This document shows positions 19,746 through 30,923 of a DNA stretch of 64,000 nucleotides, in pieces; position 1 is the first letter of the stretch; each line of letters begins with the position of its first letter. The translations under genes and the position numbers were made by a program. This DNA comes from Cryptomeria japonica (Eukaryota > Streptophyta > Pinopsida > Cupressales > Cupressaceae): assembly GCF_030272615.1 (NCBI RefSeq), contig NC_081415.1:368531667-368595666 (forward strand). Reading direction: 5' to 3'. The notes beneath the pieces were generated by a model. That model was not told the DNA's origin, did no database searches, and saw only the letters and a program-made list of their open reading frames with translations.

Positions 19746-22700
19746 TATTGTAGTTATATTTAAATAATATTAAAAGGAGGTCGCAACGTTCCTCTAAATG
19801 ATACATGGCTAATATTGCATACCCCCAAAAAAGTCTTATCTCAATTACTTTCATAAATATTAAAGACTATATTTAAAGACTGTTGTTGAATATTCCTAAT
19901 CCCTAGCTTTTTTTTTAATCCATTATTTTGACAAGATAGCCACCCTTTTTTAACAACACTTGTGTGTTAATATGAAGTTAGAAACAACTTATTAGTTTAA
20001 ATACAAAAAATAAATCTTATCTGAATTACTTCAATAAATATTAAAGGCTGTGTTGTTGAATACTCCTAATCCCTACCTTTTGTTTTTATCCATTATTTTG
20101 ACAAGCTAGCCACCATTTTTTTACAACGCTTATGTGTTAATATGAACTTAGAAACAACTTAATAGTTTAACTAAATATTCTATAAGACATAATGAGTCTA
20201 TTAATGACTGAAGTTAGCCTCCAATAACTATGTGGTAGAATTTGTGTGCATTTAAAAACTCTTGAACTTTCAATATTTAAAACTAATGGTTGGAATTATA
20301 GGGCCTCCTCATTTCCTCCAACCCTTCAAAATGTCAAGAGAATAATACATTTCTAGAAAGAATCTAAATCTAATTCCAATCAAATGTCTACTACATCTAA
20401 TTTTATATCATTCAAACAATAAGGGCCTAGAAAATTTACAAAATTTACCAAACCATTGGATAGTTTTACCTATTTATGTACCTTCAATTGTTTCATTTTA
20501 TTGTCCAATTTATGATCATGGTCTTCTTCATGGTCAATAATGTGAAGGTATACACATTGATCTAGGCAATTAGTATAGCATATGCATAGAAGAATTTGAT
20601 ATAATTAAAAATTTAGCATAAAAAAATCATACACATTTATGCGTTGCTCTAAGCATAACTAATGGCATTCGTGTAGATAGTTTGGGGAGTATTATTTTTT
20701 TCCTTGATATGGGGATTAAGGAGGTGGATGAATTTTTCTATATCATTTCTTCATTGACTAGATGTTATAGTTTACTTTGGAGACCTTACTTACAATAGCT
20801 AAATATCATACCCTCTATGATACATCAATTTCTAAAATACGTTTTTGAAGAGAAAATTGTGAAAGTGATGAGAGAGACATATGCACCTATTTTCAAGTCA
20901 ACAATATCAAAATTGAAAATTATGTTGTCACTATAAAATATATTTGTTATGGAATCAAAGATAAGGAACATCAAATAGAAGCTCCATGTGAAACCTTGAA
21001 GATATAAATCATTATATCAAAACACTTGGGCAACAAAGGAATAAAGAAAAAGTTAAAAGGAAAAATTAGGAGAAAATGAAGCCCTCTTTATTGTCTCGTA
21101 ATACTCCTCCAACACAAAAAATGACTTATTACTATCCTCTACCAATAAAGAAAGAATAATACATATGATCATTCCTTCATATGTACCAAAGCAAGGACAT
21201 TTTCATCCTTATGCTTCAATGAAGAATAAGAAAACAACATTCATTGATCTCATTTCTACCTCTTTTAAAGGTGCTATTTTTATATGGGTTACAAAGAAAA
21301 ATTAGATTATTAAAAAAGAATAAGTGAATCTAAATCCACAAGTACAATAACAATAATATAAATTTTCTTTCTTTTATTCTGCATGTATCAATCATATTCA
21401 ATGACATTATGTCATGTTGAAATTCAAAATATTGAAAGTGTTTGTAAATAGGTAAATAAGATGAAAACAATTTATTAGATGATAATCAATCTAATATTAT
21501 TGGTTGACATTTGGAGCTTTTGTACTTTACATACCTATCTATATACTTTAAAGTATTTTGGTGGTTCTCCCACTTGGGAAGCATATATTTTGCATTTTAA
21601 ACTACCCTACAATATTGATTAAAAAACATAAAATACTTTTTCTAGATATGATTGCAATTATAATTCAATTACACTTATCTAGTTTCTGATCACATGTCAC
21701 TAACGTAAAATATTTATCATGATGATTGTAATATTTCTAAGATATTCCACATGATTCAAATGATTATGATTATGATTATAATTTAGAGTCAACTTACTTC
21801 ACACATGAAAATGGAATTGGACACTCTTGAGGAAATTAATTAAGACTATAAGAGTAAAGAAAATTAAATAGTTTTTGATTAAGATAAAATGGGTTTATCT
21901 TAACAATCTTCATGTACAATGACTGCCAAATTGGAGGACATCTACATTACCTTTTACCCATCCTCAAATTGTATGGAGGATATAAATCTCTTGATTGGAA
22001 ACTTTAGTCAATATTGTCAGATTCTTTCATCTCCACAAGACAAACCTTTGGGTATGAGAGAAAATTTGAAACAACTATAATATGAGTTCTGAATTGAAGG
22101 TATGCCCAGTCCTACAATAAAGAGACTCACAATAGAGAAAACAATCATAACAAGGAAGATAACACAAGGAGATGGTATGAGAAAAATGCTTTTCAATAAT
22201 TTCAGTGCTAAATATTAAATATTTATAAATAAAATACATAACTATCCAGAACTGACTATATGGTTAGATTTAAATCCTATTGTAAGGCCATGAAGAAGAG
22301 CTTGAATAATTACGCAAAACTACTATTTACTAAATTTTATAACATTAATTTAGTGGCCAAAACCCACCAATTTTCATTAATTTAGTATGCTCCAAGATTC
22401 AAAATTTAAAACTGTTTAATGAATTAAAGGCATAAAATCTATTGCTAATCTAATTTTTTTAGTAGTTATTATTGACTAGACCATCTAATGATATGCAACA
22501 ATAAACTGTTGGTCTTGTCTAATTGTCATCTATCAAATACAACTGCCATGTGGACATTACATTATCATTACTTGTGTCTAATCTTCTTACTATTATGCAC
22601 AAACAATGAGGGTTTATCAATCATGGAGCACTCATGGCACAATGCATGCTATCCCATGATCTTCCTTCTTCCATGCACATGCTAAATTTTACTCACAAAT

Positions 22701-23489
22701 TTTGATGACTTGTAGGATTTCACTTACCAAACATATGCCCTTACATCAATAGAAAAATAAATATTATTATATCAAATGTTCATCTAGCTAATGTAAGTCA
22801 ATTGATGATTTATACTAGAGTATACCTTGAATTGTAAGCTTGATAATGGATATCAATTGATAGAAGAAATAAAAATTATGATTAGTTTATTATGTGATTG
22901 AATGATACATATATGCAAATCAAGAAATATTTTTTTGAATATTTTTTTATAATATTCTTTTTATAATGATACTCTTGATAATGTGCAAATGTCTAAGATA
23001 ACATTTTTATGAAATTATAATATTTGACACTTTTATAAGTGAATAATGGTTAGACAAAATATTAGCCTCCTCCATTAGAGTTGTCGATGCAAATATGACA
23101 TGTCTTAATTTGCTCTATCTCCTTGTGAAACACCGTGTTAATATGCTACACACAAACTATAAAAGTTAATACCCTTTCTTTCCATGCTCATGTTCTTGGT
23201 GGACCCCACAAATCTTGTAGACTATAACTTAGGAAGTTGTCTGCAAAATAAAGTTTAGCTCCAATGAAGATGAAGATTAAATTCTTGGGCATCCACCAAC
23301 CACAATGTGGGTATAACTTGATTGAAAAATTTAACGGCAACTGAAACTGATGGGATTTCAAGTGGGAATAATTAACAATGAGTATAGGTTGAACAAAGCG
23401 AGAACAAACACTGGTGACAAAAACGGGCCCACACCTACCACATAAGCAGTGTGATGGTATGATGAATCAATAAGGATCTAGTCAACTAC
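19746..23489. other. AT-rich intergenic DNA
   Basis: I see no gene in this 3.7 kb. It is strongly AT-rich with only short frames. The one clear structure is the tandem duplication at 19834-20190. The last 150 bases lead into the copia LTR. Confidence 0.6.
19834..20190. repeat. 181 bp tandem duplication
   Basis: The block starting TCTTAT at 19834 recurs at 20015 with the same order of phrases (AATATTAAAG, TCCTAATCCCTA, TTTTGACAAG, TAGCCACC, GTGTTAATATGAA, AGAAACAACTTA). The copies are moderately diverged, so the duplication is old. Confidence 0.8.
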
Positions 23490-24856
23490 TGAGAGGGGGG
23501 GGGGGGGTGAATCAGTAGATAGAAAATTGACTAAAGTTTCACCAAACTCAAAAACAACCTCTCAAGTCAAACTCAAAACTAACTGGTTCAAACACTGAAC
23601 TACAAATTGCAATATCACTGTCAAGTAAACCGATTTGACTGGCATAACAGAATAACAATATAACAACTCTGAAACTCTCAAAAACCTTTTAACCAAAATA
23701 TCCAAATACTTTATTGACAAAAGTAAAAGTACATTTCAGATTACTGCTGGTCAACATATCATATCTAAGTGGATTTAGCAGTTAAGCAAATTAACCATAG
23801 CAAACATAACCACAAAAAAATTCACCACTTGACATAATGATTTTGAAGTGGAAATCCAAATGGGAAAAGCCACAATGGGGATGAATAACCAAAAGTATTT
23901 TGAACTCTTCTGAAGTTCGCCCTGTTAGGATCCAAGCTTGTGCTTTACAATAAGTCTTGTTAAGAACAGATCCTGTTAGGGACCACCCGATTAAGGGATT
24001 GACTATAATGCCCTATTAGAAGCAATACCCTGTTAGGAGTAACCTTGGTAGAGGATTTGAAATCCAAGCTAATGGATCACTCGGTTAGAGGATTTAGATA
24101 ACACTAAGCATGTTAGAGCTTACCCGGTTAAGGGATTTGACTGTTGTAATTGTTAGAGAACAATAGGGGTTTGCTGATCTGGTGAATAACACTACTCTAC
24201 TTGATCAGATCCTTTTCATGCTCTATCTTCCTTTACACATACTGTAGATACATTTCCTGGTTCGGCAACCAATCACTCTTACACTTAACCAAAAATTTCC
24301 AACACCACAACAAAACAACTCATCGACCTTATAAACAAAATAATAGGTTGGTAACACATCATAAACCTAAGATCTCATAGAGATTACAAACAATTTAGTT
24401 CAAGTATGACCATTGGATTACATAGAAATCATTGCACATCATTCAAGACAACCTTGACCACTCCTTGATCACCGCTTCATCGATCCCTGTAACTCATCAC
24501 GCGGTTTCCACTACATGCAATGTACTCGCTCATTCTGAAGATAAAACCGTTATCTCTTTACACCAAAAAACCATTTGAAACTCTTCACGTACAACATGCA
24601 TACATGACATAATCATTACCATTCTTTATTTGATGACAAACCAATACAATTAATTCACCAAGCTCCATCAGTTAGGGTTTGGCACATCAACAGGTAGGGT
24701 TATTGGTTGATCTCACTTCTTCTCAAGTAATATCAGTTACCTTCACAAGCTCACCTACCAGTTGCAAAACAACATTATTACGACATCATTATCGGTTAGA
24801 ATTACATCAATGACAACATAATAGTTCATCATTGCAATCTTCATTCAAATTGCAAC
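23490..24856 (-). repeat. Copia 3' LTR (approximate)
   Basis: The right end TGTTGC (minus strand, 24856) directly follows the polypurine tract. The left end is taken as the TGAGAG before a run of G at 23491-23507, giving the minus-strand 3' terminus CTCTCA; it could be a few bases off. Inside, phrases of the type CCTGTTAGGA and CCCG(A/G)TTAAGGGATTTGA recur between about 23920 and 24150. No partner LTR is in the window. Confidence 0.6.
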
Positions 24857-24870
24857 AATCTCCCCCTTTG
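24857..24870 (-). other. Copia polypurine tract
   Basis: On the minus strand CCAAAGGGGGAGAT precedes the LTR start, in the context ATCAATGCCAAAGGGGGAGA that is common in plant copia elements. A second similar tract lies upstream at about 25046-25060 (TCAAAGGGGGAGAA). 24871-25204 otherwise holds no gene. Confidence 0.75.
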
Positions 24871-25204
24871 GCATTGATGATAATACAAGTATCAATACCC
24901 TTGATTGTTATGATTGTGTATAGGAATCCTGGTTTACATTTTACCATGTACTCTCCTTCAACTGAGTCTCCATGTCTTCAGCTGGTAACTGGCTATAGAT
25001 CTTCTCTCTGTAATCATATAGTTCTTCTCCCCATAATCATATAGTTCTTCTCCCCCTTTGACAACAATGCCAAAGTGAAAGTAAAACATGCAGTGCCATA
25101 CTTGACTGTTCTACATCATCAATCTGCAACTTGATGCTCCCCTGTGGAATAACTCCACTCTACACCAATCCTGCTTCAATATTTTTCAATTAGCCCCGGG
25201 ACTG

Positions 25205-26730
25205 ATGTATTGCACATCTACTCAATTGACCTCATGTAGGGGCACAACCCCTAGCTGACCTCTAAGATACTCAAAACTAGTCTTAGGCAAAGGTTTAGTA
25301 AAGATATTTGCTAGTTGCTCCTTGGTAGGTACATGCTCCAATTACCCGTCTTTACTTTGCACTTTCTCTCTCAAGAAATGATATTTCAGATCAATATGCT
25401 TGGTTCTAGCATGCAACACCGGGTTCTTTGAAATATTTATTGCACTGATGTTGTCACATAAAATATTTACAGGTTTTGTAATCTTCAGCTTGAATCCTTC
25501 TAGAATGTGTTTCATCTAGATTGCTTGGGTTGAATTCATATACGCTACAACATATTCAGCTTCAACAGTGGACTGTGATATACAACTCTGCTTCTTGCTG
25601 CTCCAAGATACAAGGCTTCCTCCAAGAAAGAATGCACCACCGGTTGTGCTCTTCCTATCATCAACATTACCTGCCCAGTCTGCATCTATATAAACCTTCA
25701 AAACAAAGTTACCTACATATGGATACCATAATCCATAGTCAATAGTACCTTTCAAATATCTGAATATCCTTTTGGTTGCTATCAAGTGTATCTCCTTTGG
25801 ATTCTTCTGAAATATAGCAACTAAACCAACTGCATGAGCAACATCTGGTCTGCTGTGAACAACATAATACAGTTTCCCTATCATTGATCTGCACTCCTTT
25901 TCATCAATAGATGTGGCGTCATCCTCCTTAGATAGTTTACAACCTGTAACCATTGGTGTCCCAACTGGTTTATAGTCACTCGTTCCAAATGTCTTCAATA
26001 CCTCTTTCACATATTTAGACTGTGTGATAAAAATACCACTCTTCATCTGTTGAATTTGCAAACCTATGAATAATTTTATCTCTCCTACTAGAGACATTTC
26101 AAATTTACTTTTCATCTCATTTGCAAAGTCATCACTCATGTCATCATTGCCTTCAAATATGATATCATCCACAAACATTTCACTAACGAGTATCTTATCT
26201 CCTTCATATTTGAGATATATATTGTTGTCTTGGCTGGTTCTCTGAAAACCTATCTTCATCAGGTGTGAATGTAGCCTTTCATACCTTGCTCTTAGTCCTT
26301 GCTTCAAACCATATAGTTCCTTATGCAATTTACATACCATATCCTTTGCATCAGTCAAAGCATAACCATCTGGCTGCTCAATGTATACTTCTTCCAGTAT
26401 TCCATTTAGAAATGTTGACTTCACATCCATTTGATATACTTTGAATCCCTTATATGTTGTAAATGCAAGTAGAGTCCTAACACCTTCCAATCTAGCAACT
26501 GGTGCAAATATCTCACCATAGTCTTCTCCTTCTTCCTATGCATAACCTTTGCATACCAATCTAGCTTTGTTTCTGACTACTACTCCATCTTCATTCAATT
26601 TATTCCTAAATACCCATTTAGTACCTATCACATTTTTATTCATCGGTTTGGGTACTAGGGTCCATGTATTGTTGTTCTCAATCTGATCAAGCTCCTCCTC
26701 CATAGCTTTAATCCAATGATCATCTCCAAA
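25205..26730 (-). pseudogene. Copia reverse transcriptase and RNase H
   Basis: The RT begins near 26700 (NTWTLVPKP, KWVFRNKLNEDG), with a stop near 26538, and is then open from 26490 to 25516: VYQMDVKSTFLNG, QPDGY, LYGLKQ, FVDDIIF (active site, usually YVDD), KLYYVVHSRPDVA. RNase H follows with DADWAGNVDDRKST and SQSTVEAEYVV. After a stop near 25515 the RNase H tail continues to about 25205 (EQLANIFTKPLPKTSFEYLRG). This enzyme copies element RNA into DNA. The copy is inactive because of stops, but 324 residues remain open. Confidence 0.9.
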
Positions 26731-27049
26731 TTCTTCCTTAGCAGTTCTAGGCTCAATAGTGGAGATCGTGCAAGAATTCTCTCTAATTCTTCTTTTGGTT
26801 AATACTCTAGCATCTTTATATCCAATAATCTGGTCAGGATTATGATTGTCTCACATACCTTGGAATAACATGATCATTATCTTCAGGTTCTTCTTCCTCA
26901 CTATCATCATCTTCTTCTAAATCTACCTGTTTCGATTGAACTGGTACTACAATATTCACTTCATCAACTTATGGCTTTACCTGTTCTGGTTCCAAAATCC
27001 AAATGCAAGGTTCTTCTTCCTTCTTTCCCTTACCGGTTTCTCCTAAAAC

Positions 27050-28190
27050 TTCAGGATACTCATCTACTTGGACATCAACACTTTCAATGATTCTCTATGT
27101 CTGGTTGTTGTAACATTTGTAGGCCTTACTCTTAGTGGAGTAACCAAGAAATATGCCTTCATCTCTTTTTGCCTCAAACTTACTAAACCTCTCTTGATAA
27201 AACATTTACTGCCAAATATCTTAAAATAATTGACATTAGGTGATCTACCATACCAGTATTCATAAGGAGTTTTATCCTTACCTCTCTTTACCAATATCTG
27301 GTTCATAGTGTAGACAATTGTGCTGACAACTCTTCTCTAGAATTTTTTTGCTACACCTCCTTGTATTAGCATCGTTCTAGCAGCTTCAACAATTGACCAA
27401 TTGTTCCTCTTTGCAATACTGTTTTGCTATGGTGTCATCGGTACTGAAAGGTGCCTCTTAATTCCTTTGTCTTCACAATATGTAGTGAATTCCTCTAAGT
27501 AAATTCACCTCCTTGATCAGTCCTCACACACTTTATCTTCTTACCACTTTCTTTTTCAGCTAAGGCCCTGAATGCCTTGAACTTACTAAAGGATTCTATT
27601 TTATCCTTCAAGAATGTGACCCACATCATTCTTGAGAAATCATCAGTGAAGATCATAAAATATCTGTCACCTTGAATACTTTTAATCCTTATTGGTCCAC
27701 AGAGATTTGTATGAACCAAATCTAACAAATGTTCAGCTGAGAAGGATTTTCTCTTAAAAGTCAAGGATGTCATCTTTCCCAACTGACATTCCTTGTACAG
27801 ATCATTCACCGGTTTGTCCAACTGAGGCAAAACTCTTACCGACTTGGACTTACTAACCTTAACAGTGTTATCAAAATTTATATGAAAAAATCTCTGATGC
27901 CAAAGCCAACTATCATCTACTTTAGCAATTAAACAATTGTTAACTTTAGGATTTAGGTGAAGCAAGTTACCTTTTGTCTGCTTACCGGTTGCAATCAGTT
28001 CACCTTTGTTCCCATAGATTTTGCACATTCCATTCTTGAATTCCAATGGATAACCTCTATCATTAAGCTAAGCTACACTCAAAAGGTTGTACTTTAATCC
28101 TTCAACTTGGTAAACATCATCTGCACTGCTCTTTGTATTAAGAGAAATGGTTCCCTTTCCTTTTACCATGCGGGGTGAGTCATTTCCAAA
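27050..28190 (-). pseudogene. Copia integrase
   Basis: Minus frames show the GAG-pre-integrase zinc region (HQRFFHI, later CQLGKM), then the catalytic core: HTNLCGP where HTDLCGP is usual (first catalytic Asp changed to Asn), FTDDFSRMMWV, RTDQGGEFT (second Asp kept), and after stops NSIAKRNN where NGIAERKN is usual (Glu changed to Lys). The segment 27306-27064 carries KTPYEYWYGRSPNV, YFKIFGSKCFI. With two of three DDE residues altered and several stops, it cannot integrate. Confidence 0.88.
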
Positions 28191-29216
28191 TCTCACAACT
28201 CCTTCAAAGTAATAAATTTACTCCGGTCACCAACCATGTGATGTGAACAACCACTATCTATGATCCAATCATCAGAACTATCCATGTGAGAAACTAATGC
28301 CTTATGATAAGATAAATCCTCTTTAATGGCAACAAAGACAATGTCTTCATTAGCATCTCCCTTAGATTCCTCATCAGTGATACCACCATCAACTGCAATG
28401 AGACAATATCTTTTGCCTTTTCCTTTGTACTTCTTGTACTTCTCATGCTTATGCTCATTGTCACCATTAGGATAGTTAGCTGCAATGTTTCCAATATTGT
28501 TAAATGCAAAAAATTCCAAAGGTAATTTACGTCTGTATTTACTGGTACCTCTAGGCAACTGCTTGACCAACAATGCTTCAAGCTCAATCAGATTGTCTTC
28601 ATCATCAACTTCTCTACTGGGTCTAGATTCATAACTGTGACTGACATCTCTATTTTTCCTCGTAGGAGGGTTAGAAACTGAAGCTCTAAATGCAGATTTG
28701 GATTTATAAGCACTACCATCATAACCATTTAATTAAAATGCAGTAAGTTTACCAATGATGGAGTCAAGAGTTACCTTATTTTTATCAATAGACTTTATCT
28801 CCTGAATGGCTGCAACTCAGATAGTGTAGACTGGTATAAGGGTTCTCAACACCTTACTAACCACTGTGGCATCCTCCACTTTACCACCAACACTATTGAT
28901 CTCACCAACTATCTCCTTGATCCTCTAACCATACTGTTGAATATTCTCACCTTTAGCCATACGCATGTCATCAAATTTACCTCTCAGAATCTCTTCTTTG
29001 CCAATCTTTACATCCTCATCACCGCTATAGATTTCCTCAAGTTTCTTCCACACCTCATAAGAAGTCTCCAGACCATGGACATCACCATATTTTGAATCAG
29101 ACAAAGAACTGATAATGGCCTACAATGCTTTATTATTTTCTTGTTTCTCTTTCTTTTGATCATTAGACATAGTCCCACTAGGTGCAACATATTGAGTAGT
29201 AGTAGATTTCAACTTT
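28190..29216 (-). pseudogene. Copia Gag and protease
   Basis: Gag runs in broken minus frames from QYVAPSGTMSN (near 29165) through VHGLETSYEVWKKLEE, GKFDDMRMAKGENIQQY, VSKVLRTL and KVTLDSIIGKLTAF. The zinc knuckle is eroded: FFAFNNIGNIAANYP stands where a CFNCGKIGHIAANCP-like CCHC is expected, with all three Cys lost. The protease keeps DDWIIDSGCSHHM (28256-28225). Gag would package RNA and protease would mature the polyprotein. Gag N-terminus is missing at the LINE junction. Confidence 0.85.
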
Positions 29217-29249
29217 TCCCATGGGTGAGCAGTGGGAAAATAGAGTGGA

Positions 29250-30923
29250 GGTGAATTTGAATTCAAGATAGGGCGGAAATCCCTATAACCAAGGGGAGCA
29301 TGGTAAGGAAGACTCTCAAGGCTGCCCAGATTCCCTTGAACCAAGCAAAAAGGACTCGTTGGATGGGAACCCACAAGCAAGCGACAAATCCATCGATCCT
29401 AGTGGAAAAAATGATGTATCACATGAGGAAAGAGCTCCTGGTTTGGACTCGGTGCAGAGGGGCAGACTTCTCTATTTGGGGTCAAACCGAGTGGAAAATC
29501 CTCACTCCCCCTAGTTCGCAATATCTCAAACCCAGAAAAGGGGAAATTTGCCATTGAAATCCCAGACCCTGTTATTGACCATAACATTAACCTTATGGCA
29601 ATGACATTGGTAGAAAGCTTTCTAGGGCCTAGGCCGAATATTAATATTGTTAGGGTTTTTGCTAAATGTAAATGGTCGCTGAAAGGACAAGTGGAGATTA
29701 CAACTATGCCAAAAGGGACTTTATCTTTGGCATTCTCATGCAAGGAAGATATGTCAAGGGTGCTTTGTGATGGTCCTTGGTTGATTGGTAAAGCTACACT
29801 AGCTCTACAAAAATGGGCACCTAAGATGGCACTCAACAAATCCTTTTTTGTCCAGACGTCGGTTTGGGTTAGATTTCTAGGGCTTCCCTTAGAATTTTGG
29901 GTGGAAGATGTGTTTAAAGGAATCACTAACTCATTTGGTGAACTCCTATCTATGGACCCCATAACTGCAGCCAAAAGAAGACATACTTTAGCCAGAATCT
30001 ACGTTAGAGTTACACAAGGAACATACATGCCTCTATCCATTGAAATCAACTCTTGATTGGGAAAATGGAACCAACCTTTGGAATATGAAATAATCCCCTT
30101 CGACTGCTTTCATTGTAAAAAAGTGGGACATATAGCAAGGAAATGCCCTCTACAGATAGCCATAGTGAAAGAAAAGAAAGAGAGGACATTACAATGGAAA
30201 GCTAGAAACCCTATTAAGCAAATGGAGAATAATGAAAAAGAGAGAAGTCTCGAAAAGGCCCAGAATATTACTAGCCCACACACATCAGAGAAACACATTA
30301 ACAGTAATGAGGATATACCAGATATACCTTTAAATGACAAAGGTAAAATGAACCAAATAGGTAAAGGTGTTAAAGGTCAAAATGATACCGATCAGGAGGA
30401 TCAAAAGAGTGATAACCTAGAAGAAGGAGAAATACAAGTAGTAATATAGAACAATGAAGAAGCTGATTCGAACCACATTGTAGAAAATACCAACGGAGCA
30501 AGCCTCAACAATGACTTTGAAGAAGCCCAATAATGCTTGATTCTTGGAAGTATCTCACTTTTAGGATCTCAACAATCTAGAGATACTGTTCAAGAAACCA
30601 ACCACTTGTCACCTACGACCTTAGTGCTTAAAGAAAAATGGGCAGATGATGATGTTGGGGACAAGAAGACAACTAATCAAGAAGAAGATTGCTATACGAA
30701 TGAAGGAGCAGATAGAAAGAGAGGGAGCAAAAATGGGCCTAAGGCAACACCCCAGGCTAACTCAGTCAAAACAAGATACCATAGTAAAGCTGACATGGGT
30801 TTCATCCCATCACCTCCAGGAAGGAAAATAACCAACCAGATCAGAGACCAAGAGGCTAGCAAGAACATAGCAGATGGTACTCAAATGACCATCCATGAGG
30901 TATGTTCCCTACTCAAGAAATGA
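29250..30923 (+). pseudogene. LINE ORF1 (DUF4283 plus CCHC zinc knuckle)
   Basis: After a frameshift near 29540 the frame from 29595 shows the DUF4283-type domain: LVESFLGPRPNINIVR, VFAKCKWSLKGQVEIT, LCDGPWLIGKATLALQKW, VWVRFLGLPLEFW. It is followed by CFHCKKVGHIARKC (30107-30148), a CX2CX4HX4C knuckle. The C-terminal part is Lys/Glu/Asp-rich and open to 30923 apart from stops at 30054, 30447 and 30531. The protein would bind element RNA. Its stop TGA (30921-30923) overlaps the ATG of ORF2 (30920-30922). Confidence 0.85.

Larger units (their letters stand above)
23490..29216 (-). mobile_element. Decayed Ty1/copia element, 5' part missing
   Basis: Minus-strand order is gag, protease, integrase, RT, RNase H, polypurine tract, 3' LTR, the order of Ty1/copia. 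It lacks gag N-terminus, leader and 5' LTR, because LINE sequence begins at about 29216. The missing part was not found right of the LINE. Many stops and frameshifts and lost catalytic residues show an old copy. The phrase TMSNDQKKEKQENNKAL and the gag style are as in common plant copia Gag (UBN2-type). Confidence 0.85.

Noticed and set aside
23491-23507. Poly-G run as a quadruplex or telomere-like signal
   Set aside because: It is a single homopolymer at an LTR terminus with no G-tract periodicity. Its exact length may be a sequencing or assembly artefact.
25516-26490. Functional copia RT gene
   Set aside because: The open stretch is only the middle of the RT-RNase H. Upstream and downstream parts have stops and the integrase has lost catalytic residues.
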